Assembly (NCBI RefSeq): GCF_001305595.1
Contig: NZ_CP012405.1
Coordinates: 231,501-295,500, forward strand
Origin: Azospirillum thiophilum
Lineage (GTDB): Bacteria > Pseudomonadota > Alphaproteobacteria > Azospirillales > Azospirillaceae
DNA length: 64,000 nucleotides
Direction: 5' to 3'
The translations under genes and the position numbers were made by a program. A model generated the notes under the pieces. The model was not told where the DNA came from, made no database searches, and was given only the letters and a program-made list of their open reading frames with translations. Position 1 is the first letter of the stretch; each line of letters starts with the position of its first letter. This document shows, piece after piece, positions 16,158-24,543 of the stretch.

Positions 16158-17600
16158 ATGCGTGCCAGTGGTGAAGCTTTCGGCAACGGCGCCAGCGCCG
16201 CGGTCGAGAATGTGACCTTCGACGAAATCCAGATCGGCCAGTCGGCCAGCCTGTCGCGCCAGTTGACGCTGACGGATGTCGAGCTGTTCGCCACCGTGTC
16301 GGGCAACATCAACCCGGCCCACCTGGACCCGAAATTCGCGGCCGACAGCCGCTTCCAGAAGGTGATCGGACCGGGCATGTGGTCCGGCTCGCTGATCTCC
16401 GGCGTGCTGGGCACCACCCTGCCGGGCGCCGGTTCGCTCTATGCCGGACAGAGCCTGCAGTTCCGCCGCCCGGTGGGGCTGGGCGACGTCGTTACCGCCA
16501 CCGTCACGGTGATCGAGAAGCGGCCGGCCAAGAACATCGTCGTCTTCGACTGCGTCTGCACCAACCAGGACGGCGAGGTGGTGGTGCTGGGCACCGCCGA
16601 GGTGATCGCCCCGACCCAGAAGGTCATCCGTCCGGCGCATGAGCTGCCGCAGATCCAGATGATCCGCCACGACAAGCACGACGCGCTCCTGCGCAAATGC
16701 GACGAGCTGCCGCCGGTGCTGACCGCCGTCGCCCATCCCTGCGACGAGAGCTCGCTGCGCGGCGCCGTCGAGGCGGCCGAAGCCGGGCTGATCGACCCGA
16801 TCCTGGTCGGTCCGGCCGAGAAGCTGAAGGCGCTGGCCGCGTCCAAGGGGCTCGACATCGCCCGCTTCCGCATTGTCGACGTGCCGCATAGCCACGCCGC
16901 CGCCCAGACCGCCGTCGCGCTCGCCCGTGCCGGCGAGGCCGAGGCGGTGATGAAGGGCAGCCTGCACACCGACGAGCTGATGAGCGAGGTCGTCCGCAAG
17001 GAGACCGGCCTGCGCACCAACCGCCGGCTCAGCCACGTCTTCGTCATGAACGTGCCGACATACCCGCGGGCGCTGCTGATCACCGATGCGGCGATCAACA
17101 TCTACCCGACGCTGGAAGACAAGGTCAGCATCACCCAGAACGCCATCGACCTCGCCAAGGTGCTGGGCGTCGAGGTTCCGCGCGTCGCCATCCTCTCGGC
17201 GGTCGAGACGCTGAACCCGAAGATCGCCACCACGCTGGAAGCCGCGGCCTTGTGCAAGATGGCCGACCGCGGCCAGATCACCGGCGGCATCCTCGACGGC
17301 CCGCTGGCCTTCGACAACGCCATCAGCCGCGAGGCCGCCATCACCAAGGGCATCAATTCCCCGGTCGCCGGCCAGGCCGACATCCTGCTGGTCCCGGACC
17401 TGGAAGCCGGCAACATGCTGGCCAAGCAGCTGTCCTTCCTCGCCAACGCCGACGCCGCCGGCATCGTGCTGGGCGCGCGGGTTCCGATCATCCTGACCAG
17501 CCGCGCCGACAATGTGCGCACCCGCCTCGCCTCCTGCGCGGTCGCATCGCTGCTCGCCGCCTCGCAACGCCGGCCGACGCTGTCGCTGGCCGCCGAATAG
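16158..17600 (+). CDS. MaoC-hydratase / phosphate acetyltransferase fusion
   Basis: This 480-residue fusion has an N-terminal MaoC (R)-enoyl-CoA hydratase hot-dog domain (residues about 20-150, catalytic Asp/His in SGNINPAHLDPKFA near 49-62) and a C-terminal phosphotransacetylase/butyryltransferase domain (about 175-475; MKGSLHTDELMSEVVRKETGLR near 260-281). The second part makes acetyl-phosphate from acetyl-CoA and feeds the acetate kinase encoded 11 bp downstream. The fused architecture is known in alphaproteobacteria, often linked to acetate or polyhydroxyalkanoate metabolism. The hydratase substrate is unknown. Confidence 0.93.
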   Translation: MRASGEAFGNGASAAVENVTFDEIQIGQSASLSRQLTLTDVELFATVSGNINPAHLDPKFAADSRFQKVIGPGMWSGSLISGVLGTTLPGAGSLYAGQSLQFRRPVGLGDVVTATVTVIEKRPAKNIVVFDCVCTNQDGEVVVLGTAEVIAPTQKVIRPAHELPQIQMIRHDKHDALLRKCDELPPVLTAVAHPCDESSLRGAVEAAEAGLIDPILVGPAEKLKALAASKGLDIARFRIVDVPHSHAAAQTAVALARAGEAEAVMKGSLHTDELMSEVVRKETGLRTNRRLSHVFVMNVPTYPRALLITDAAINIYPTLEDKVSITQNAIDLAKVLGVEVPRVAILSAVETLNPKIATTLEAAALCKMADRGQITGGILDGPLAFDNAISREAAITKGINSPVAGQADILLVPDLEAGNMLAKQLSFLANADAAGIVLGARVPIILTSRADNVRTRLASCAVASLLAASQRRPTLSLAAE

Positions 17601-17611
17601 GACCCCTCGTC

Positions 17612-18841
17612 ATGGTCGCATCCTCCTCCAAATCCGGCAGCGACGCCTGCCTCGTCGTCAATGCCGGCTCCTCCAGCCTGAAATTCTCCGTCTTCCAAGG
17701 TGGCAGCGCCGCCGAGCTGGAAGCGGTCGTCACAGGCCAGATCTCCGGCATCGGCACCGCCCCGCGCTTCGAGGCGAAGGACGCCGCCCGCCACAAGCTG
17801 GCCGACCACAGCTGGCCGGCGGGCGAGAATCCGGGCCGGCCGGAGCTTCTCCACCATCTGCTCGACTGGATCGGCGACACGCTGAAGGGGGCCACGCTGG
17901 TGGCCGCCGGCCATCGCGTCGTCCATGGCGGCACCCGCTTCTCCCAGCCGGTGCGGGTGACGGCGACGGTGCTCGACCAGCTGGAGGAGTTGATCCCGCT
18001 CGCTCCCCTGCATGAGCCGCACAACATCGCCGCCATGCGGGCGCTGGCCCAGGTCTACCCGTCGCTGCCGCAGGTCGCCTGCTTCGACACCGCCTTCCAC
18101 CAGACCCAGCCCTGGCAGTCGCAGACCTTCGCCATTCCGCGCGAGTTGACGGCGGAAGGCATCCGCCGCTACGGCTTCCACGGCCTGAGCTACGAGTACA
18201 TCGCGCAGCGCCTGCCCCAGGTGGCGCCGGAACTGGCCGACGCGCATGTCGTGGTCTGCCATCTCGGCAGCGGCGCCAGCCTGTGCGCCATGCGCGCCGG
18301 CCACAGCGTCGACAGCACCATGGGCTTCACCGCGCTGGACGGCGTGCCGATGGGCACCCGGCCGGGCGCCATCGACCCCGGCGTGCTGATCTACCTGATG
18401 CGCGAGAAGGGCTACGGCGCCGACGAGCTGGAAAAGCTGCTCTACCACAAGTCGGGCATGCTGGGCGTGTCGGGCATCTCCAACGACATGCGCGACCTGG
18501 AGAATTCCGACCAGCCGGCCGCGGCCGAGGCCGTCGAGCTGTTCTGCCACAATGTCGCCAAGCAGGTCGCGGCGCTGGCCGGCTCGATGGGCGGGCTGGA
18601 CGCGGTGGTCTTCACCGCCGGCGTCGGCGAGAACTCGACCCTGGTCCGCTCGCGTGTGGTGGAAAAGCTGTCCTGGCTCGGCCTCGCCCTCGACCCGGCG
18701 GCCAACCGGGCCAAGGCGACGCGCATCTCCGCCCAGGAGAGCCGGGTGCCGGTCTTCATCATCCCGACCGACGAGGAACGGATGATCGCCCGCCACACCC
18801 TGGGCGTCATCGCCGCAGAGGCGCTGAGCCGGGCGGCCTGA
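17612..18841 (+). CDS. ackA: Acetate kinase
   Basis: The 409-residue enzyme makes ATP and acetate from acetyl-phosphate. Family motifs: start LVVNAGSSSLKFSVF (residues 10-24), GHRVVHGGTRFSQPV near 101, phosphate-binding HLGSGASLCAM near 215, and FTAGVGENSTLVRS near 330. It is 11 bp after the MaoC-Pta gene and surely co-transcribed. Some relatives act on propionate or butyrate; the Pta partner makes acetate the simplest choice. A stem-loop follows the stop codon before the EamA gene. Confidence 0.96.
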   Translation: MVASSSKSGSDACLVVNAGSSSLKFSVFQGGSAAELEAVVTGQISGIGTAPRFEAKDAARHKLADHSWPAGENPGRPELLHHLLDWIGDTLKGATLVAAGHRVVHGGTRFSQPVRVTATVLDQLEELIPLAPLHEPHNIAAMRALAQVYPSLPQVACFDTAFHQTQPWQSQTFAIPRELTAEGIRRYGFHGLSYEYIAQRLPQVAPELADAHVVVCHLGSGASLCAMRAGHSVDSTMGFTALDGVPMGTRPGAIDPGVLIYLMREKGYGADELEKLLYHKSGMLGVSGISNDMRDLENSDQPAAAEAVELFCHNVAKQVAALAGSMGGLDAVVFTAGVGENSTLVRSRVVEKLSWLGLALDPAANRAKATRISAQESRVPVFIIPTDEERMIARHTLGVIAAEALSRAA

Positions 18842-18858
18842 CCGCGGCGGTCCCCTTT

Positions 18859-18884
18859 GCCCCCCGGCAATGGTGCTGGGGGGC
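18859..18884 (+). terminator. Stem-loop between acetate kinase and the EamA transporter
   Basis: GCCCCCCGGCA pairs with TGCTGGGGGGC (one G-T pair) around a 4-nt loop, 17 bp after the acetate kinase stop. No T run follows, so it may limit rather than end transcription into the next gene 22 bp further on. Confidence 0.4.
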
Positions 18885-18905
18885 CGTCCTTCAGCGAAGG
18901 GCATC

Positions 18906-19862
18906 ATGGAACAGGTTCCCACCCAACCCACCGCCCAGCCGCCGGAGAATGTCCGGCTCGGCATCCTGTCGATGCTGTTGGCGATGGTGTTGATGACCAT
19001 CATGAACGCCCTCGCCAAGATCCTGGCCGAACGCTATTCGCTGGGCGAAGTCACCTTCTTCCGCAACCTGTTCGCCCTGCTGCCGGCCGTCGCCATGGTC
19101 GTCGCCGGCGGCGGGCGGCGCTGCCTGCACACCGAGCATTGGCCGGGCCATCTGTGGCGCGCCATCGTCGGGCTGGCCTCGATGGTGCTGCTGTTCTGGG
19201 CCTACCACCTGATGCCGCTGGCGAATGCCGTGGCCATCTCCTACTCCGCCCCGCTGTTCCTCACCGCCCTGTCGGTGCCGCTGCTGGGGGAGCGGGTCGG
19301 CCCCTTCCGCTGGGGGGCCGTGGTGGTCGGCTTCGCCGGGGTGCTGATTATGGTGCGGCCCGGCCCCGACATGGTCGACCGCGGCGCCATGGTCGCCCTG
19401 ACCGCCGCCGTCTGCTACGCCCTGGCGATGATCGCCATGCGGCAGCTCGGCCGCACCGAGAAGCCGGTGACCACCGTCTTCTACTTCACCGTGATCTCGA
19501 CCCTGCTCAGCGCGCTCGCCCTGCCCTTCGGCTGGACCACTCCGGACGCATGGTCGCTCGTGCTGATGGCGGCGATGGGCATCGCCGGCGGCGGCGCCCA
19601 GTATTTCAGCACCCGCGCCTATTCGCTGGCCCGGGCGGTGGTGGTCGGCCCCTTCAGCTATGCCAGCCTGATCTATGCAACCATCCTCGGCTGGCTGGTC
19701 TGGGGCGATGTACCCGCCCCCCATGTGCTGATCGGCGCGACCGTCGTCATCGGCAGCGGCCTGCTGATCCTGTATCGCGAAACCCGCCGGGCTGCCGTTC
19801 CCCGGCCGGAGGCCGACTTATGCCCGAAGCCGCAGACCACCGGGCCGGCCAGAACGGCATGA
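18906..19862 (+). CDS. EamA/DMT-superfamily transporter
   Basis: The 318-residue protein has about ten hydrophobic segments in two EamA repeats (about 20-155 and 165-300). Typical motifs include NALAKILAERYSLGEVTFFRNLFALLP near residues 35-61 (each repeat starts with this kind of helix) and LLGERVGPFRWGAVVVGFAGVLI near 133. Exporters of metabolites or amino acids are common in the family; a role in exporting a product of the acetate branch is only a guess from position. It starts 64 bp after acetate kinase. Confidence 0.88.
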   Translation: MEQVPTQPTAQPPENVRLGILSMLLAMVLMTIMNALAKILAERYSLGEVTFFRNLFALLPAVAMVVAGGGRRCLHTEHWPGHLWRAIVGLASMVLLFWAYHLMPLANAVAISYSAPLFLTALSVPLLGERVGPFRWGAVVVGFAGVLIMVRPGPDMVDRGAMVALTAAVCYALAMIAMRQLGRTEKPVTTVFYFTVISTLLSALALPFGWTTPDAWSLVLMAAMGIAGGGAQYFSTRAYSLARAVVVGPFSYASLIYATILGWLVWGDVPAPHVLIGATVVIGSGLLILYRETRRAAVPRPEADLCPKPQTTGPARTA

Positions 19863-19927
19863 GCCGCGTTCTGCGGCATTTTGGCAGGCCCCGGCCAAAG
19901 GAGGCGGAACGCTCTTGCGCCGGCTTC

Positions 19928-19943
19928 TGATATATTAATATAC
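19928..19943. promoter_or_regulatory. Shared AT-rich element TGATATATTAATATA, copy 2
   Basis: TGATATATTAATATAC lies only 28 bp upstream of the PGK-like ATG. Its first 15 bases are identical to 16011-16025. So close to the start codon it would overlap a promoter or the 5' leader. Confidence 0.65.
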
Positions 19944-19970
19944 TTCCTGATGAAGGAAAGGACAGGCATC

Positions 19971-20741
19971 ATGGCTAGGTTCGATGTCGACAGCACTCCG
20001 GTTCCCCGCCTGGCCGGCCGGATGCGACTGATCCAGGGCGGACGGGACGCGGACACTCCGTCCGGCCCGGCGCCCTTCTCCCCGGTCCACAAGGCCGGAC
20101 GGCCGGAGGTTCCGGCGGCCACCACGCTCTGCGCCATCGTCGGCGGGACCGGCCTGTCCGGCAAGCTCGACCTGCTGGCCCGGCTGGTGACGCGGGTCGA
20201 CGTGCTGGCGCTGGGCGGTGGCATCGCCAACAGCTTCCTGGCGGCGGCGGGCACCGAGATGGGAGCCTCGCTGTGCGACCATGACCTGATCGGCCGGACC
20301 CGCACCCTGCTGGACAAGGCGAAGGCTTGCGGCTGCGAGCTGTTGCTGCCGGTCGACGTGGTGGTGGCGAGCGAAGCCCGGGAAGGGGCGGAGGACCGCA
20401 TCGTTCCCTGCTCCGCCATCGGGCCGGAGGACATGGTCCTCGACATCGGCCCGGCGACGGTGACGCGCTTCACCGCCCGCATCGAGGCGGCCCACACGGT
20501 CCTGTGGACCGGGCCGCTCGGCGTCTACGAGATCGCCCCCTTCGACGGCGGCACCAACGCGCTGGCCTGGTTCATCGCCCGGCGCACCCGCGACGCCGGC
20601 CTGTTCTCGGTCGCCGCCGGTGCGGACACCCTCGCCGCGCTGGCCGCGGCAGGGGTGACGGACCGTTTCAGCGACCTCGCCAGCCGGGAGTCCCTGGCGG
20701 CCCGGCTGGACGGACCCGCGACGCGGGCCGTCCCTGCCTGA
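19971..20741 (+). CDS. Phosphoglycerate-kinase-like protein, C-terminal domain only
   Basis: The 256-residue product aligns only with the C-terminal nucleotide-binding half of PGK: GKLDLLARLVTRVDVLALGG near residues 64-83, DIGPATVTRFTARIEAAHTV near 160, and TGPLGVYEIAPFDGGTNALA. The N-terminal 3-phosphoglycerate domain (about 170 residues) is absent and replaced by 45 residues of unrelated sequence. Nucleotide-site motifs are altered: GGSKVSxKL reads GGTGLSGKL, GGGDT reads AGADT, and STGGGA reads SRESLA. Ordinary PGK activity is improbable. A strong AAGGAAAGGA ribosome site and its own shared promoter element argue that it is expressed, not a dead fragment. It lies 112 bp before GAPDH. Confidence 0.85.
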   Translation: MARFDVDSTPVPRLAGRMRLIQGGRDADTPSGPAPFSPVHKAGRPEVPAATTLCAIVGGTGLSGKLDLLARLVTRVDVLALGGGIANSFLAAAGTEMGASLCDHDLIGRTRTLLDKAKACGCELLLPVDVVVASEAREGAEDRIVPCSAIGPEDMVLDIGPATVTRFTARIEAAHTVLWTGPLGVYEIAPFDGGTNALAWFIARRTRDAGLFSVAAGADTLAALAAAGVTDRFSDLASRESLAARLDGPATRAVPA

Positions 20742-20853
20742 GGCAGCCTTCAAAAAACGAATCCCCGGCGGGTCGAATCCCCGCCACCTCGGTTGAAACG
20801 GGTCTCCGCCCCCTGCCGGCTTGAGACCGCAATGGAACGACTGGAGCACGATC

Positions 20854-21876
20854 ATGGCTGTACGGGTAGCGATCAACGGTTTTGGCCGCATCGGCCGTCT
20901 GGTTCTGCGCGCCATCTACGAGAGCGGCCGCAAGGACGTCGAGGTGGTGGCGATCAACGACCTGGCCGATCTCAAGGCCAACGCGCACCTGCTGAAGTAC
21001 GACAGCGTCCACGGCCGCTTCCCCGGCACCATCGAGACGGGTGTCGATGAAAACGGAGGGGGCGTCCTGATCGTCAACGGCCACTCCATCAAGGTCGTGC
21101 AGGAGCGTGACCCGGCCAAGCTGCCGTGGAAGGATCTGGGCATCGAGATCGCCATGGAATGCTCGGGCATCTTCACCAAGCGCGCCGACGCCGCCAAGCA
21201 TCTGGAAGCCGGCGCCGAGAAGGTGCTGATCTCCGCCCCGGCGACCGACGAGGACATCACCGTCGTCTACGGCGTCAACCACGACAAGCTGACGGCCGAG
21301 CACAAGATCGTCTCGAACGCGTCCTGCACCACCAACTGCCTGGCCCCGGTGGCCCATGTGCTCCACAATCTGGTGGGCATCGAGAAGGGCTTCATGACGA
21401 CGATCCACTCCTACACGGGTGACCAGCGGATCGTCGACACCAACCACAAGGACCTGCACCGCGCCCGCGCCGCGGCCCTGAACATGATCCCGACCTCGAC
21501 CGGTGCGGCCAAGGCGGTCGGCAAGGTCCTGCCGGAACTGAAGGGCAAGCTGGACGGCACCGCCATGCGCGTGCCGACCCCGAACGTGTCGGTCGTCGAC
21601 TTCAAGTTCACTGCCGGCCGCGCCACCTCGGTCGAGGAGATCACCAAGGCGATCTCCGACGCCGCCAACGGCCCGCTGAAGGGCGTACTGGGCGCCTACA
21701 GCGAAGCGCTGGTCTCGTCGGACTTCAACCACGATCCGCACAGCTCGACCTTCGCGCTGAACGAGACCAAGGTCGTCGACGGCAATTTCGTGCGCGTCAT
21801 GGCCTGGTATGATAACGAGTGGGGCTTCTCCAACCGCATGGCCGACACTGCCATCGCGATGGCGAACGCCAAATAG
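20854..21876 (+). CDS. gap: Glyceraldehyde-3-phosphate dehydrogenase, type I
   Basis: The 340-residue NAD(P)-dependent enzyme oxidises glyceraldehyde-3-phosphate to 1,3-bisphosphoglycerate. The N-terminal Rossmann motif INGFGRIGRLVLRA is at residues 6-19, and the catalytic cysteine in NASCTTNCLAP near 155, with its histidine in IHSYTGDQR. Conserved C-terminal WYDNEWGFSNRM near 320 is intact. An upstream in-frame ATG (20821) is rejected because the Rossmann strand begins at MAVRVAING. It follows the PGK-like gene on the same strand. Confidence 0.97.
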   Translation: MAVRVAINGFGRIGRLVLRAIYESGRKDVEVVAINDLADLKANAHLLKYDSVHGRFPGTIETGVDENGGGVLIVNGHSIKVVQERDPAKLPWKDLGIEIAMECSGIFTKRADAAKHLEAGAEKVLISAPATDEDITVVYGVNHDKLTAEHKIVSNASCTTNCLAPVAHVLHNLVGIEKGFMTTIHSYTGDQRIVDTNHKDLHRARAAALNMIPTSTGAAKAVGKVLPELKGKLDGTAMRVPTPNVSVVDFKFTAGRATSVEEITKAISDAANGPLKGVLGAYSEALVSSDFNHDPHSSTFALNETKVVDGNFVRVMAWYDNEWGFSNRMADTAIAMANAK

Positions 21877-21927
21877 GACACCCGCCGCCGACCAAGGGCG
21901 CCGACCCAGATCCAAAGGAGCCGGACG

Positions 21928-22173
21928 ATGAGCAAGACGATCATGTGGGCCGAAACCGACGCCAAGGGCTTCGAGTCCGAGTGCCTGTTCAACGAGGACA
22001 GCCGCCACTATGAAGTGATGGTCTGCGCATCGGGCCGCCGGCTCTGCCGGTCGGAGTCGTTCCCGGCACGATCCGATCCCATGCAGGGCATGACCGACGA
22101 GGACCGCCGGCAAGCCCTGCACTGTGCCGAGCGTCTGGTCACCGAGATCGAGCACGACCTGGGCGACCGCTGA
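21928..22173 (+). CDS. Small protein of unknown function
   Basis: The 81-residue acidic, soluble protein (MSKTIMWAETDAKGFESE) is not recognised. It has no signal peptide or membrane segment; three cysteines are spread at positions near 19, 33 and 37 and one near 66. A good AAAGGAG ribosome site 7 bp before the ATG and a position 51 bp after GAPDH make it a real gene, probably co-transcribed. The last gene before a strong hairpin. Confidence 0.7.
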   Translation: MSKTIMWAETDAKGFESECLFNEDSRHYEVMVCASGRRLCRSESFPARSDPMQGMTDEDRRQALHCAERLVTEIEHDLGDR

Positions 22174-22186
22174 TAGCGCCAAGCGA

Positions 22187-22222
22187 CCGCCCCCGCTCCG
22201 GCATGGGGCGGAGCGGGGGCGG
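22187..22222. terminator. Bidirectional hairpin between convergent genes
   Basis: A perfect 14-bp GC stem (22187-22200 with 22209-22222, 8-nt loop) sits 14 bp after the small-protein stop and 35 bp beyond the stop of the leftward peroxiredoxin gene. It can serve both strands. Confidence 0.6.
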
Positions 22223-22257
22223 AGGGCCGTTGTCGGGAGGGATCGGAGCGTCAGGGG

Positions 22258-22926
22258 TCAGGCGGCCCTCGCACCGCGCAGCGCCGGCAGCATGTCCTCG
22301 GGTTCGGGGCGACGCGTGTAGTCCGGATTGACCTCGGCATAGAGGATCGCCCCGTCCTGCCCGATCACGAACCGGGCGGGCATCGGCAAGCTCCAGCTCG
22401 GGTCGCCGTTGAACGCCGGCAGATCGTTCTTCAACCCCTTGTACAGCTCGATCAGATAGTCGGGCAACTCGAAGCGCAGGCCGAAGGCGGCGGCGACATC
22501 GTTGTGCGGGTCCGACAGGATCGGAAAGCCGAGCGCGTTCTGGCGCACCGACTTGCGGCTGTTCGGGGCCGTCTGCGGCGAAATGGCGACCAGGCCGGCC
22601 CCGAGCGCCTGGAAGGTCGGCAGTGCCGCCTGCAACGCCTGCAGTTCCATGTTGCAGTAGGGGCACCAGACTCCGCGATAAAAGCTGACCACCAGCGGTC
22701 CATCGGCCAGCAGTTCGGCCGACGACACCGCCCTGCCGTCGGAATCGCCGAGCGTGAAGGCGGGGGCCTTGTCCCCGGCCTTGAGCGCATGCGCGGCAGC
22801 GCCCGAGGCGATCAGTTCGGCAGTGGCGCGCTGCATCGTCTCGATCACCGGGCGGGGAACATTGTAGGGCGGCTTGCCCGCCTGGAAATCGGCCTTGAAG
22901 GCGTCGAGCTTGTCCTGGAGCGACAT
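22258..22926 (-). CDS. Peroxiredoxin-like AhpC/TSA-family protein
   Basis: The 222-residue protein has a thioredoxin-like redox domain (residues about 50-215). The motif SFYRGVWCPYCNMELQALQ puts cysteines at 88 and 91, a CxxC variant typical of a peroxiredoxin-like subgroup rather than of classic 2-Cys AhpC. It should reduce peroxides or protein thiols in the cytoplasm, as no signal peptide is seen. It is the last gene of a three-gene leftward set with a crotonase and a GST, facing a LysR gene. Confidence 0.85.
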   Translation of the reverse strand: MSLQDKLDAFKADFQAGKPPYNVPRPVIETMQRATAELIASGAAAHALKAGDKAPAFTLGDSDGRAVSSAELLADGPLVVSFYRGVWCPYCNMELQALQAALPTFQALGAGLVAISPQTAPNSRKSVRQNALGFPILSDPHNDVAAAFGLRFELPDYLIELYKGLKNDLPAFNGDPSWSLPMPARFVIGQDGAILYAEVNPDYTRRPEPEDMLPALRGARAA

Positions 22927-22968
22927 GGGAATTCCTTCGTCGTATGGATGGAGGGAGGGAGATGAGGG

Positions 22969-23739
22969 TCAGGCGTTCGCAGCGGTGGAGCGGGCGACCT
23001 CGGCCGCGCTGATGCCTTCGAGGGCCAGGCCGTAGCCGACGCCTTCGTCGATGATCCGGCGCAGCTTCTGCGTCAGCGCGATGCGCGTGTAGCGGCTGGT
23101 GAGCGGCGGCAGTGCGGCCAGTTCCTCGGCGATCCCATGCGCCCGGGCGAGCAGTTGGCCGGCGGGCACGATCTCGTTGACGGCACCCCAGTCCTTCGCG
23201 GTTTCGGCGTCGAGGATTTGGCGGGTCAGAATGAAATGGCGGCCGCGCACGCTGCCGATCACCTCCGGCCAGAGCAGGTTCACGCCGTCGCCGGGGACGA
23301 TGCCGAAATCGAAATGCGGCTTGTCCTGGAAGATCGTTTCCGGCGTGGCCAGAACGATGTCCGCCAGCAGTGCATATTCGGAATGGAGCAGCACCGGCCC
23401 GTTGAGGGCGGCGATCATCGGCACCTCGATGTCGAGGATGTTCATCAGGACCTTCCTGCCTTCGCGGAAGATCTTGTCGTAGCCGCGCGGACTGAAGAAA
23501 TCGAAGCCCTCGGGGCTGATCGCGTCCATGAAGGCATCGCCCGATCCGGTCAGGATCACCACGCGATTCTCCGGATCCGACCCGATCTCGTGAAAGAGGT
23601 CGACGAACTGCTCGTGTGTGTGGCCGTTGAAGACGAGCTTGCCGCCATCCGTGTGCAGCCTCACTTCCAGGACGCCGCTGTCCGAGCGGGTCAGGCGGGC
23701 GTTGGCGAAGGCAGTGCGATAGGTTTCGAAACGGGACAT
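22969..23739 (-). CDS. Enoyl-CoA hydratase/isomerase-family protein (crotonase fold)
   Basis: The 256-residue protein has the crotonase pattern: VVILTGSGDAFMDAISPEGFDF near residues 58-79 and AALNGPVLLHSEYALLADIVLA near 105-126. The usual glycine-rich oxyanion loops are modified (AFMDAISPE, NGPVLLHSEY), so it may not be a simple hydratase. The family includes decarboxylases and beta-diketone hydrolases. The ATG at 23739 is chosen because the upstream extension to 23895 is proline/arginine-rich and has no homologous look. It is 43 bp from the peroxiredoxin gene. Confidence 0.78.
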   Translation of the reverse strand: MSRFETYRTAFANARLTRSDSGVLEVRLHTDGGKLVFNGHTHEQFVDLFHEIGSDPENRVVILTGSGDAFMDAISPEGFDFFSPRGYDKIFREGRKVLMNILDIEVPMIAALNGPVLLHSEYALLADIVLATPETIFQDKPHFDFGIVPGDGVNLLWPEVIGSVRGRHFILTRQILDAETAKDWGAVNEIVPAGQLLARAHGIAEELAALPPLTSRYTRIALTQKLRRIIDEGVGYGLALEGISAAEVARSTAANA

Positions 23740-23791
23740 CGGGGTCACTCCTTGGATGGACTTGGATCGGATTTGGATCGGAAAAGGGAAA

Positions 23792-24433
23792 TCAGGCGTC
23801 CCGCGGGACGAGCGTCTCGACGCGGGCGATCGCGCGCCGAACGGCGGGACGGGCCGCGACGGCGTCGAACCAGCGGGCGAGATGCGGACGGCCATCGAGC
23901 GTCATGCCGGAAAAGTCGCGGCGCCAAAGCCAGCCGAAATGAGCGATGTCGGCGATGGTGAAGTCGTCGCCGGCGACGAAGCGGCGCTCGCCGAGCAGCG
24001 CGTCGAGCCGGTCGAGCACACGGTTCGCCTCGGCGGTGAAGCGTGTTTCGGCGAGCGGTTGCGGCTCGGCCGCAAAGCGTTTGAAGAAGCCGGCGTTTCC
24101 GAAAGCCGGGCTCAGTGCCGAGGCGTGGAAGAACAGCTGCTCGAACACCCGCGCCCGGGCCACGCCGTCGTGCGGAAGCAGTTTTCCGGTCTTCTCGGCG
24201 AGATGAACAAGGATGGCGGCGCTTTCGGACAGCACCAGCGGCGCATCGGCCGTGTCTTCGCGATCCACCAGCACCGGCACCTTGCCGTTGGGGTTCAATG
24301 CGAGGAATTCCGCCGCTTTCTGCTCGCCCTGGCGGACATTGACGGGTTTCAGTTCATAGGCGAGGCCCATCTCCTCGAGCGCGACCGGAACCTTGACGCT
24401 GTTCGGCGTCGCAAACCCATAAACCTCGATCAT
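23792..24433 (-). CDS. Glutathione S-transferase family protein
   Basis: The 213-residue cytosolic protein has an N-terminal thioredoxin-like GST domain (IEVYGFATPNSVKVPVALEE, residues 2-21; NPNGKVPVLVD near 48) and a C-terminal helical domain with FTIADIAHFGWLWRRDF near 155-171. It resembles the Yfcg/Ure2-like class of disulfide-reducing GSTs. First gene of the GST-crotonase-peroxiredoxin set, 104 bp from the divergent LysR gene. A thiol/peroxide detoxification unit is inferred. Confidence 0.9.
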   Translation of the reverse strand: MIEVYGFATPNSVKVPVALEEMGLAYELKPVNVRQGEQKAAEFLALNPNGKVPVLVDREDTADAPLVLSESAAILVHLAEKTGKLLPHDGVARARVFEQLFFHASALSPAFGNAGFFKRFAAEPQPLAETRFTAEANRVLDRLDALLGERRFVAGDDFTIADIAHFGWLWRRDFSGMTLDGRPHLARWFDAVAARPAVRRAIARVETLVPRDA

Positions 24434-24543
24434 GTTTCGGTTCTCCCTTGCAGCGTCGCTGCCAATGGGAGAGTTATCGCCATTCCCTATCGCACAGGGC
24501 AGTCGGTTCGAAGCGATAATGGTAATTCTTCTGAGGAATGACG

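Noticed and set aside
16011..19943. Reading the shared TGATATATTAATATA elements as Fnr/FixK boxes
   Set aside because: The consensus TTGAT-N4-ATCAA needs a second half-site; only the left half fits in copy 1 and part of it in copy 2.
20768..20795. T-arm-like sequence GCGGG-TCGAATC-CCCGC, suggesting a tRNA fragment
   Set aside because: No acceptor, anticodon or D-arm can be formed around it, and the loop lacks the normal TTC start.
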